A stretch of 47,744 nucleotides of DNA from positions 1 to 47,744 of the forward strand of contig UQZL01000012.1 in NCBI GenBank assembly GCA_900545605.1. The letters run 5' to 3'. Under the pieces are notes generated by a model, which was not told the origin of the DNA, did no database searches, and saw only the letters and a list, made by a program, of their open reading frames with translations. This DNA comes from an uncultured Collinsella sp. (GTDB lineage Bacteria > Actinomycetota > Coriobacteriia > Coriobacteriales > Coriobacteriaceae). How positions within the stretch are numbered: the first letter of the stretch is position 1; each line of letters begins with the position of its first letter. A program made the position numbers and the translations under genes. Shown piece by piece: positions 39,838 to 47,512 of the stretch.

Positions 39838-40848
39838 ATGGCCAAAGCAAGTGTTCGCGAGATCAGCCGCATCACCGGTTTTTCGCCTGCGACCGTGTCC
39901 AACGCGCTCAACCGCAAGCGCAGCGTGAGTGAGGAGACCGCCAAGGTCATCCTGGAGTGCGCGCAATCGCTTGGCTACCAGCAGTCGACGCAGCTCGAGA
40001 GCATTCAGTTTGTGCTCGCGCGCAAGACGGGCGCCATTTTGGACGAGAGCACCTTTCATCCCGCGGTTATTGAGGGCGTGGAGCGCCAGGCGCGTCGTCA
40101 CGGTATGAGCACGAGCTTTGTCTCGCTCGACTTTAGCGACTTGGACGCCGTGCGTCCGCAGGTCGAGGGCCTGATCGCCGATCCATCCGCCGCTATCGTG
40201 CTGATGGGTACCGAGCTGGGTGAGGAAGACTATGCCTTGTTCGCCAACGCTGCCGCCCACTTGATCGTGCTCGATGGCTGGAGCGATCGTCAGTACTTCG
40301 ATGCCGTAGTCATTGCCAACACCGACTCGGTGCTGCGCGCCGTGGACTACCTTATCGAGAAGGGTCACAAGCAAATCGGCTATCTGGCAGGCGACCTTCG
40401 CATCCGCAACTTTAAGGATCGCGAGCGCGGCTATCGCCAAGCGCTTGAGGATGCGGACCTTGAGGCCAACCCGACATGGCGCGTCACACTGGGCACCACG
40501 CTCGAAGGTGCTTATCGCGACATGGGCGCATGGCTCGACAGCGTCTCGCGCGACGACCTGCCGACGGCTTTCTTTGCCGAAAACGACGTGCTCGCCGTAG
40601 GCGCCATGCGCGCGCTGAACGAGCACGGCATACGTGTCCCCGAGGATGTCTCAATCATCGGCTTTGACGATCTGTCTTTGGGCGCCTTCTCCAATCCGCC
40701 GCTCACCACGGTGCACGTTCCCAAGCACGAGGTGGGCGAGATCGCGGTGCGCCGCCTGGTGGGCAACATCCGCAATCCCAAGAGCTATACCTGCAAGACG
40801 GCCGTGTCGACCTATTTTGTCGAGCGCCAAAGCGTGCGCGAAATCTAG
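39838..40848 (+). CDS. LacI-family transcriptional regulator
   Basis: 336 aa. The N-terminal helix-turn-helix is VREISRITGFSPATVSNALNRKRSVSEET (about 5-33). The hinge is atypical, without the usual PN-x-AR, and the ligand-binding periplasmic-binding-protein-like domain runs from about 60 to 335 (IGYLAGD, FFAENDVLAVGAMRALNEHG, DVSIIGFDD, PPLTTVHVPKHEVGE). It is read in the same direction as the isomerase/transketolase/kinase operon, 258 nt upstream, and is its likely repressor. AGGGGG precedes the ATG. Candidate operators are at 39745 and 41021-41080. Confidence 0.93.
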   Translation: MAKASVREISRITGFSPATVSNALNRKRSVSEETAKVILECAQSLGYQQSTQLESIQFVLARKTGAILDESTFHPAVIEGVERQARRHGMSTSFVSLDFSDLDAVRPQVEGLIADPSAAIVLMGTELGEEDYALFANAAAHLIVLDGWSDRQYFDAVVIANTDSVLRAVDYLIEKGHKQIGYLAGDLRIRNFKDRERGYRQALEDADLEANPTWRVTLGTTLEGAYRDMGAWLDSVSRDDLPTAFFAENDVLAVGAMRALNEHGIRVPEDVSIIGFDDLSLGAFSNPPLTTVHVPKHEVGEIAVRRLVGNIRNPKSYTCKTAVSTYFVERQSVREI

Positions 40849-40913
40849 GCAAAGGCAACGCTAGGCCGTAGGGAGGCAAAGCTCGCTAAGGCAGCCATAC
40901 ATAACGCTACTAA

Positions 40914-40940
40914 GAGAGGGTCCTTCGGGGCCCTCTTTTT
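40914..40940 (+). terminator. Rho-independent terminator of the LacI-type gene
   Basis: GAGAGGGTCC, loop TTCG, GGGCCCTC, then TTTTT. It separates the regulator from the catabolic operon. Confidence 0.9.
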
Positions 40941-41020
40941 GATGCCCTTGTATGTTCAGTTTGTTTACATACCGTTTAGGCTGATTTCTCTACCGTCTAC
41001 GGGTATTTCGCGTTAAACTT

Positions 41021-41080
41021 CTAAACAGTAGAGTAAAACATTTAGTAAACAGAACAAAACGAAACATGCGTCTGTTTACT
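41021..41080 (+). promoter_or_regulatory. Operator cluster before the sugar-isomerase operon
   Basis: CTAAACAGTAGAGTAAAAC at 41021-41039 resembles the site at 39745-39763. AGTAAACAG at 41044-41052 and its inverse CTGTTTACT at 41072-41080 form a further dyad. The AT-rich stretch also probably holds the promoter; the start codon is at 41107. Confidence 0.5.
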
Positions 41081-41106
41081 GAACATGTGATTAGGGGAGG
41101 ACGTAC

Positions 41107-42507
41107 ATGGACAAGATCAAGCTCGGCTTTGTGCCCACGCGCCGCAGTATCTTTAGCGCGCCGGACGCAATCAAGTATCGCGGCCTGACGGCTGATCGCC
41201 TGCGTGAGATCGGCGTCGACATCGTGGATATCGACGACATCAATGACGAGGGCCTGCTGTTCGACGACAGCCATATCGAGCCTATCGTGAAGAAGTTCCG
41301 CGCCGAGGGCGTCGATGGCATTATGCTGTGCCACGCCAACTTTGGCACCGAGTACGTTTGCGCTCGCCTTGCCCGCGAGCTCGGTCTACCCGTACTGCTG
41401 TGGGGTCCGCGCGACGAGCGCCCCGAGCCCGACGGCACACGCCTGCGCGATAGCCAGTGCGGCCTGTTCGCCACCGGCAAGGTCCTGCGCCGCTTCCAGG
41501 TTCCCTTCACCTACATGACCAACTGCCGCCTGACCGACCCCGAGTTCGAGCGCGGCGTTTGGGACTTTTTGGCCGTTTGCAACGTGGTCAAGACCTTCAA
41601 GCACACCCGCATCCTGCAGATGGCCACCCGTCCATTCGACTTCTGGTCGACCATGTGCAACGAGGGCGAGCTGCTCGAGAAGTTCAACATCCAGCTTTCG
41701 CCTATCCCCATGACCGAACTTGTCCAGGCTGTGCGCGACGCCCAGGCCGACGAGCAGGCCATGGCCGCCATGCTTGCCCACATCAACGACAGCTTTGAGA
41801 TCTGCATCCCCGAGGACAAGGTCCCCGCGGTCGCCGGTCTTGCCATCGCCATGAAGCGCTTGGTCGAGAAGTATGGCTGCAACGCCGGTGCCATTCAGTG
41901 CTGGAACGCTCTGCAGGACGAGCTGGGCATTATGCCCTGCGCCGCCAACGCCATCCTCAACGAGATGGGCATTCCTATCGTATGCGAGACCGATATCCAC
42001 GGCGCCATCACCGCGCTGATGGTCGAGGCCGCCGACCTGGGCCGTCACCGCGGCATGTTCGCCGACTGGACCGTGCGCCATCCCGATAACGAGAACGGCG
42101 AGCTGCTGCAGCATTGCGGCCCCTGGCCCTGCAGCTGCGCGGCCGTCAAGCCCAAGCTCACCTACCCGCTGGCTTTCGATCACCCCGGCGCGCTGACGGC
42201 CGAGGCCAAGCACGGCGACCTCACCCTTGCCCGCTTTGACGGTGACAACGGCGAGTACTCGCTGCTACTGGGCAACGCCCGCGGCATCGACGGCCCGGCC
42301 GGCATGGGCACCTACCTGTGGGTCGAGGTCGACAACCTCAAGCGCCTCGAAGCCAAGATCGTCGAGGGCCCCTACATCCACCACTGCGTCGCTATTCACG
42401 CCAACGTGGTGCCGGTGCTCTACGAGGCGTGCAAGTACATCGGCATTGCCCCCGACCTGTACGACCCCATCGAAGAAGACGTTAAAGCCTACCTGCGAGG
42501 AGAGTAG
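41107..42507 (+). CDS. L-fucose/L-arabinose isomerase-fold sugar isomerase, substrate unknown
   Basis: 466 aa, shorter than FucI (about 590). The N-terminal part has alternating strands and helices of the FucI/AraI fold (GVDGIMLCHANFGTEYVCARLA). The catalytic region GIPIVCETDIHGAITALM holds E294 and D296 in the family CExD motif, and YIHHCVAIHAN near the C terminus supplies His candidates. It would interconvert an aldose and a ketose with a divalent metal. Sequence alone does not give the sugar. It is the first gene of a LacI-controlled operon with a split transketolase (2-nt gap) and a kinase, so its ketose product should feed one of these. GGGGAGG precedes the ATG. Confidence 0.85.
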   Translation: MDKIKLGFVPTRRSIFSAPDAIKYRGLTADRLREIGVDIVDIDDINDEGLLFDDSHIEPIVKKFRAEGVDGIMLCHANFGTEYVCARLARELGLPVLLWGPRDERPEPDGTRLRDSQCGLFATGKVLRRFQVPFTYMTNCRLTDPEFERGVWDFLAVCNVVKTFKHTRILQMATRPFDFWSTMCNEGELLEKFNIQLSPIPMTELVQAVRDAQADEQAMAAMLAHINDSFEICIPEDKVPAVAGLAIAMKRLVEKYGCNAGAIQCWNALQDELGIMPCAANAILNEMGIPIVCETDIHGAITALMVEAADLGRHRGMFADWTVRHPDNENGELLQHCGPWPCSCAAVKPKLTYPLAFDHPGALTAEAKHGDLTLARFDGDNGEYSLLLGNARGIDGPAGMGTYLWVEVDNLKRLEAKIVEGPYIHHCVAIHANVVPVLYEACKYIGIAPDLYDPIEEDVKAYLRGE

Positions 42508-42509
42508 AA

Positions 42510-43346
42510 ATGGCAACTATCGAAGAGCTTGAGTCCCTGCGTTGGGACCTTCGCCGCGATTGCGTCGATATCATCATGGCTGGCGCCGGCGGCCACATCG
42601 GCGGCGACATGTCGGTGATCGACGCCCTCATGACCCTCTATGCCAACCACCTCAACATTTCGCCCGAGACCGTCGACGATCCCAACCGCGACCGCTTCGT
42701 GCTTTCCAAGGGCCACGCTATGGAGGCCTACTACGCGGTGCTCTGCCACGAGGGCTATCTTGACCTCGACGACGTCAAGGCCCGCTTCTCCAAGTTCGGC
42801 AGCCCCTACATCGGCCACCCCAACAACAAGCTCAAGGGCATCGAAATGAACTCGGGCTCGCTGGGTCACGGCCTGCCCGTGGCCGTGGGCATGGCGCTCG
42901 CCGGCAAGATGGACGGCCGCGATTACCGCGTCTACACCATCATGGGCGATGGTGAGCTTGCCGAGGGTTCGGTCTGGGAGGGCGCCATGAGCGGCGGCAA
43001 CTACCAGCTCGATAATCTGTGCGCGCTCGTGGACCGCAACCGCCTGCAGATCAGCGGCAGCACCGAGGACGTTATGAAGCAGGACTCGCAGGAGGAGCGC
43101 TGGGCCGCCTTCGGCTGGAACGTGCTCTCTATTCCGGGCAACGACGTCCGGGCCATCGACGCCGCGCTGACGCTTGCGGCCGAGACCTGCGGCAAGCCCA
43201 CGGTCATCATCCTCAACACGGTGAAGGGCTACGGCTCGCCCGTTATGGAGGACAAGGCCGCCTGGCATCATCACCTGCCTAACGATGAGGAATATGCCCA
43301 GATCATCGCCGATTTCGCTGCCCATAAGGAGGCCATCAATGGCTAA
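42510..43346 (+). CDS. Transketolase, N-terminal (TPP-binding) subunit
   Basis: 278 aa. It shows the transketolase N-domain: FVLSKGHAMEAYYAVL (His contacts), GSPYIGHPNNK, NSGSLGHGLPVAVGMALAGK and the TPP motif GDGELAEGSVWE (146-149 GDGE) ending near DRNRLQ. The Pyr and C domains are on the next gene, so this is a split, two-subunit enzyme. Split transketolases include ordinary ones and dedicated ones such as apulose-4-phosphate and sulfofructose transketolases. It transfers a two-carbon ketol unit from a ketose to an aldose acceptor. It lies 2 nt after the isomerase gene and overlaps the C-subunit by 8 nt, which fits fixed stoichiometry. Confidence 0.92.
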   Translation: MATIEELESLRWDLRRDCVDIIMAGAGGHIGGDMSVIDALMTLYANHLNISPETVDDPNRDRFVLSKGHAMEAYYAVLCHEGYLDLDDVKARFSKFGSPYIGHPNNKLKGIEMNSGSLGHGLPVAVGMALAGKMDGRDYRVYTIMGDGELAEGSVWEGAMSGGNYQLDNLCALVDRNRLQISGSTEDVMKQDSQEERWAAFGWNVLSIPGNDVRAIDAALTLAAETCGKPTVIILNTVKGYGSPVMEDKAAWHHHLPNDEEYAQIIADFAAHKEAING

Positions 43347-44280
43347 CAAGATCGCCAATCGCAAGGTTATCTGCGACACGCTGCTCGAGGCCGCGAAGAC
43401 CGATAAGGATATCGTCGTCCTGTGCTCCGATTCCCGCGGCTCCGCATCGCTCACGCCGTTCTTTGATCAGTATCCCCAGCAGTCCGTCGAGGTCGGCATT
43501 GCCGAGCAGGACCTGGTGAGCATCGCCGCCGGCATGGCTTCGTGCGGCAAGAAGGCCTGGGCCGCCTCGCCGGCGTCCTTTGTGACCACGCGCTCGTATG
43601 AGCAGTGCAAGGTCGACGTCTCGTACTCCAACACCAACGTCAAGCTCATCGGCATCTCGGGCGGCGTGTCCTACGGCGCCTTGGGCATGAGCCATCACTC
43701 CGCGCAGGATATCGCCGCCATGAGCGCGATTCCCAACATGCGCGTGTATCTGCCGAGCGACCGCTTCCAGACCGCCGAGCTCGTGCGGGCCCTGGTCGCC
43801 GACAACAAGCCGGCCTACATCCGCGTGGGCCGCAACCCGGTCGAGGACGTGTACGCCGAGGGCGAGTGCCCGTTCCAGATGGATCGCGCCACCTGGGTAC
43901 GCCGCGGCACCGATGTAACGCTCGTCGCTACCGGCGAGATGGTCCGCCATGCCGTGGACGCTGCCGACCTGCTGGCCGAGCAGGGCATCTCGGCAACGGT
44001 GCTCGACATGTACTGCGTCAAGCCGCTTGACGCCGAGGCCGTGATTGAGGCTGCCGGTGCCACGCGCGCCGTCGTGACTGTCGAGGAGCACAGTCCCTTC
44101 GGCGGCTTGGGCTCTATGGTCGCGCAGGTTGTGGGCGAGCATTGCCCGCGTCCGGTCAAGTGCCTCTCCCTGCCCGACGCGCCGGTCATCACCGGCACGA
44201 GCCCCGAGGTCTTTGCACACTACGGCCTGACGGGTGCCGGAATCGCGCAGACCGTCGCCGAATTCCTGCCCACAGAGTAA
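43339..44280 (+). CDS. Transketolase, C-terminal (Pyr and C domain) subunit
   Basis: 313 aa, start MANKIANRKV; its AAGGAGG lies inside the preceding gene. The Pyr domain holds the catalytic Glu in VEVGIAEQD (TPP N1' contact) and GMSHHSAQDIAAMSAIPNM; the C domain is about 190-313. With the N-subunit it makes a full transketolase of about 590 residues, shorter than one-chain E. coli enzymes (663). A perfect 16-bp palindrome follows directly before the kinase gene. Confidence 0.92.
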   Translation: MANKIANRKVICDTLLEAAKTDKDIVVLCSDSRGSASLTPFFDQYPQQSVEVGIAEQDLVSIAAGMASCGKKAWAASPASFVTTRSYEQCKVDVSYSNTNVKLIGISGGVSYGALGMSHHSAQDIAAMSAIPNMRVYLPSDRFQTAELVRALVADNKPAYIRVGRNPVEDVYAEGECPFQMDRATWVRRGTDVTLVATGEMVRHAVDAADLLAEQGISATVLDMYCVKPLDAEAVIEAAGATRAVVTVEEHSPFGGLGSMVAQVVGEHCPRPVKCLSLPDAPVITGTSPEVFAHYGLTGAGIAQTVAEFLPTE

Positions 44281-44283
44281 CTG

Positions 44284-44318
44284 GAATGTGACAAAGGGAC
44301 CGTCCCTTTGTCACATTC
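44284..44318. repeat. Perfect 35-bp palindrome between transketolase and kinase genes
   Basis: Arms GAATGTGACAAAGGGA and its complement flank CCG. It lies 3 nt after the transketolase stop and 18 nt before the kinase ATG. It could tune expression inside the operon, and its ACCGTCCC core ties it to the other GTCCC palindromes. Confidence 0.8.
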
Positions 44319-44336
44319 GTTTTGAAAGGGGTGGCC

Positions 44337-45824
44337 ATGGGCCGCTACATCATCGGAATCGATCAGTCCACGCAGGGCACCAAGGCGCTGCTGGTAGACG
44401 AGGGCGGCCATCTGATTCATCGTGCCGACCGCTCGCATCGCCAGATTGTCAACGAAGCCGGCTGGGTGAGCCATGATCCGGCCGAGATTGCCACCAATGT
44501 GCTGGCCGTGGCGCGTGCCGTGGTGGAGGAGACCGGGGTCAATCCGGCCGACGTCGCCGGCATCGGCATCTCCAACCAGCGCGAGACCACCGTTGCATGG
44601 AACCGCACGACGGGCGAGCCGCTGTGCGACGCCGTGGTGTGGCAGTGCGCCCGCGCCTGCGAGCTGTGCGACGAGTTGACCGCGCGCGAGGGTGTGGCCG
44701 AGCTGGTGCGTGACACAACGGGCCTGGTGCTCTCGCCCTACTATCCGGCGGGCAAGATGGCCTGGATCCTTGCGAACGTTCCCGCTGCTGCCGAGGCCGC
44801 GGCGGCAGGCGAGCTGTGCCTGGGCACCATCGATGCCTGGGTGGTCTGGACGCTCACGGGCGGCGCGGAGTTTCGCTGCGACTGGTCCAATGCCAGCCGC
44901 ACGCAGCTCTTTGACCTGCGCCGTGGCTGCTGGAGCGAGCCGGTGTGCGAGGCCTTTGGCGTCGACGTGGCCTGCCTGCCGCAGGTGACCGATTCCGATG
45001 GCCTGTTCGGCATGACGGATCTGGGCGGCTTTTTGCCAGCGCCCGTGCCCATTCACGGCGTGCTGGGCGACAGCCACGCGGCCTTGTTCGCGCAGGGCTG
45101 CCACAGCCGCGGTATGGCCAAGGCGACCTATGGCACCGGCAGCTCGGTCATGATGAACGTCGGCGACGAGTTCGTTGCCAGCTCGCACGGGCTTTCGAGC
45201 TCGCTCGCATGGCGTATGGACGGCGTGACCGAGTACGTGCTCGAGGGCAACGTGAGCTACGCCGGTGCTGTCAAGACGTGGCTGCGCGACGATCTGGAGC
45301 TCATCAATAACCCCGAGGAAGTTACCGACCTGTGCTACGCTGCCAATCCGGCGAGCCGCGTCTACTTTGTGCCGGCGTTTACCGGTTTGGGCGCGCCGCA
45401 CTGGGCGAGTGACGCCGAGGGCTGCGTCTTTGGCATGACGCGTACCACGGGTCGCGCGGAGTTCGTGAAGGCCGCCGACGAGTCGATCGCCTATCAGATC
45501 TTTGACGTCATTGATGCGATGGTCGAGGATTCGGGCGCGGTGCTGTCCGAGCTTCGCGTTGACGGTGGTCCCACGCGCGATGCGTACCTGATGCAGTTTG
45601 AGAGCGACTTGGTTGGCTCGCCTATCCGCATCGCGAGCAACGACGAGATGAGCGGCCTGGGTGCGGCCTGGGCCTGCGGCATTGCGCTGGGCATGTACAC
45701 GCGCGATGTCGTCGACGTCTATGGGGCCCGCGGCATCGTGGAGCCTGCCATGACCGCCGACGAGCGCGCCAAAAAGATCGCCGGCTGGCGCCACGCCGTC
45801 GAGGCGACGATTGCGTACGAGTGA
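44337..45824 (+). CDS. FGGY kinase of the glycerol-kinase subfamily
   Basis: 495 aa. All residues that contact glycerol in E. coli GlpK have counterparts at almost identical numbers: R82 and E83 in NQRETT, W102 in VVWQC, Y135/Y136 in SPYYPAGK, and D245 in GDSHAAL. The ATP-side motifs GIDQSTQGTKAL (7-18), YGTGSSVMMN and LRVDGGPTRDAYLMQF are present. So it probably phosphorylates glycerol, dihydroxyacetone or the glycerol-like end of a sugar. The position after a sugar isomerase and split transketolase argues against a plain glycerol pathway; no glycerol facilitator or dehydrogenase is adjacent. ATG 44337 follows GAAAGGGG. Confidence 0.88.
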   Translation: MGRYIIGIDQSTQGTKALLVDEGGHLIHRADRSHRQIVNEAGWVSHDPAEIATNVLAVARAVVEETGVNPADVAGIGISNQRETTVAWNRTTGEPLCDAVVWQCARACELCDELTAREGVAELVRDTTGLVLSPYYPAGKMAWILANVPAAAEAAAAGELCLGTIDAWVVWTLTGGAEFRCDWSNASRTQLFDLRRGCWSEPVCEAFGVDVACLPQVTDSDGLFGMTDLGGFLPAPVPIHGVLGDSHAALFAQGCHSRGMAKATYGTGSSVMMNVGDEFVASSHGLSSSLAWRMDGVTEYVLEGNVSYAGAVKTWLRDDLELINNPEEVTDLCYAANPASRVYFVPAFTGLGAPHWASDAEGCVFGMTRTTGRAEFVKAADESIAYQIFDVIDAMVEDSGAVLSELRVDGGPTRDAYLMQFESDLVGSPIRIASNDEMSGLGAAWACGIALGMYTRDVVDVYGARGIVEPAMTADERAKKIAGWRHAVEATIAYE

Positions 45825-45917
45825 CGCCTTGGGGCGATGTTACGGAGCGCTATTCGTGCCGATAGGTGAAGATGCGAACGAGAGAGTGATGTGATGCGGT
45901 AGAGTCCAACGCGTCGA

Positions 45918-46547
45918 ATGATGGTCTACGTATGTGGGATTCTATTCCTGAGCTGCGGCGTTGTAATGAATGCACGCACGGGGCTTGGTGTAGCGCCCAT
46001 GAGTACGGTGCCGTACCTGATGTATATCATCGAGGGTTTGAGCCTCGGTACGGCATCGTTTATCGTGTATTGCGTATTCGTGGTTGCCCAGCTTCTCCTG
46101 GTGCGCTACCCGGATGTCAAGATTCTCTTGCAGATACCCGTCAGTCTGCTGTTTAGCGTTTTCATCGACGTGCTGGATATCTGGCTGTTTCCATTTACCG
46201 CAACGGGACTCATCGATGGCCTGGTCATGCTGGTCATCGCCGTATCGTTCACAGCGCTCGGCGTGACGCCGATCGTCTCCGCGCGGCTCGTTCCCGTTGC
46301 GCCCGACGGCATGGTGCAGACGCTCCCCCAGGTGTTTCACTGTGAATTTGGTAAGGCGAAGTATTTCTTTGACGGGAGCTGTGTGGGCATCTCACTGGTC
46401 TACGGGCTTGTGCGTACGGGTGCTGCGGTGGGCATCGGTATCGGCACCGTAGCCGCCGCGCTCCTGGCGGGCGGTATCTGCACGTTTTGGGGTCGTCTGC
46501 TCAACCGCAGGCTCATGGCCTTTATGGAAGAGCCTGCGAGCATGTAG
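45918..46547 (+). CDS. YczE/YitT-like integral membrane protein
   Basis: 209 aa, about five to six hydrophobic helices. The family layout shows GxxLxxxGVVMNARTGLGVAPMSTVPY at the N terminus and LLNRRLMAFMEE at the C terminus. The function of this family is not known; some members sit near transport or regulator genes. Upstream in frame, codons read SPTRR after a TAG at 45900, and no clear ribosome site precedes ATG 45918, so the N terminus looks slightly short and may be damaged. 26 nt separate it from the ROK gene. Confidence 0.75.
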   Translation: MMVYVCGILFLSCGVVMNARTGLGVAPMSTVPYLMYIIEGLSLGTASFIVYCVFVVAQLLLVRYPDVKILLQIPVSLLFSVFIDVLDIWLFPFTATGLIDGLVMLVIAVSFTALGVTPIVSARLVPVAPDGMVQTLPQVFHCEFGKAKYFFDGSCVGISLVYGLVRTGAAVGIGIGTVAAALLAGGICTFWGRLLNRRLMAFMEEPASM

Positions 46548-46573
46548 ACGCATTGAGCGAGAGGGGAGCGGCC

Positions 46574-47512
46574 ATGAGGCAGCTGTTTGGAATTGATATC
46601 GGCGGAACGAGCGTCAAATGGGCGATTGTGAATGAGAACTACGAGTTTGGTGACCGTGGTTCGATTCCGACGGCGTTCGTCTCGGCCGATCAGCTGGTCG
46701 ACGCGCTCGCGGCACTCGTAGGGCCGTATCGCGGACAGGTTGTAGGCGTGGGCATCTCGGCCCCAGGTGGCATCTTCGGTTACGAGGTCGATCCAGACGG
46801 GACGATCCATCGCGGTGGTGCGCTGCCGTACATGGACGGGTTTCCGCTTGGCCGAGCGCTGCGCGAACGGCTGGGGCTGCCCGTGACCGTTGTCAACGAC
46901 GGCAAAAGCTGTGCGCTTGGCGAGTACGCTGCCGGCGCGTTGCGCGGCGTGGACGTGGGTTGCGTGGCGGTAATCGGTACGGGCATCGGCGGAGGCATCG
47001 TGGTTGACGGCCGGGTGCTGACAGGTGCGGGCGGCTTCGCGGGCGAGTTCAGCTTCCTGTCCAACAACGTAAGCGAACCGCTTGATCATCGTGATACGTT
47101 CGCGACTTCGAGCGGATGGCACGGCCTGCAGAATCTCGTGGCAGTCGAACTTGGCATTTCGGATGAAGCTGAACTGGAGGCCCTCGATGGCCGACGGATC
47201 TTCGAGCTACTGGAGCACGGGAGCGCGTCCGAAGTCGCCGCCGTGCAGCGCGGATTGGATGCCTATGCTGAGCTGTTTGATCGTGTGCTTGTGAATCTGC
47301 AGTGCGTCATCGACCCGGCAGTCTTCGCGATTGGTGGTGGCATCAGCTGCCATCCCGCGCTGTTCGAGGCGCTCGACCGTAAGATGGATGACGTCATGGC
47401 GCACTACACTGGTTTTCTGAAAGATATGCCTCGTCCGCACGTGGTCCCGGCGCAGCTGGGTAACGACGCCAATATCTACGGTGCCGTCGCAACTTGTTTG
47501 CAGGTGCTGTAA
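46574..47512 (+). CDS. ROK-family sugar kinase
   Basis: 312 aa. The phosphate-binding N terminus is FGIDIGGTSVKWAIV (5-19), the base lies in VVNDGKSCALGEY, then IGTGIGGGIVVDG and the substrate-binding GAGGFAGEFSFL. The zinc-finger Cys motif CxCGxxGC found in most bacterial glucokinases and NagC/Mlc-like ROK proteins is absent; the region reads NNVSEPLDHRDTF. No DNA-binding domain precedes it, so it is a kinase, not a repressor. Beta-glucoside or other hexose kinases of this sub-type exist. GAGGGGAG precedes the ATG. It is the last gene in the window. Confidence 0.87.
   Translation: MRQLFGIDIGGTSVKWAIVNENYEFGDRGSIPTAFVSADQLVDALAALVGPYRGQVVGVGISAPGGIFGYEVDPDGTIHRGGALPYMDGFPLGRALRERLGLPVTVVNDGKSCALGEYAAGALRGVDVGCVAVIGTGIGGGIVVDGRVLTGAGGFAGEFSFLSNNVSEPLDHRDTFATSSGWHGLQNLVAVELGISDEAELEALDGRRIFELLEHGSASEVAAVQRGLDAYAELFDRVLVNLQCVIDPAVFAIGGGISCHPALFEALDRKMDDVMAHYTGFLKDMPRPHVVPAQLGNDANIYGAVATCLQVL

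Noticed and set aside
44220..45794. 524-codon minus-strand ORF opposite the FGGY kinase
   Set aside because: Antisense frame of a gene with all kinase motifs in place.
41107..45824. Sulfoquinovose (sulfo-transketolase) operon
   Set aside because: A split transketolase and an isomerase fit, but a sugar kinase is not needed there and no sulfolactaldehyde reductase, sulfoerythrose isomerase or sulfonate exporter is seen.
44337..45824. Plain glycerol kinase of a glycerol operon
   Set aside because: Residues fit, but no glycerol facilitator, glycerol-3-phosphate dehydrogenase or glp-type regulator is nearby, and the gene lies in an isomerase/transketolase operon. Not excluded biochemically.
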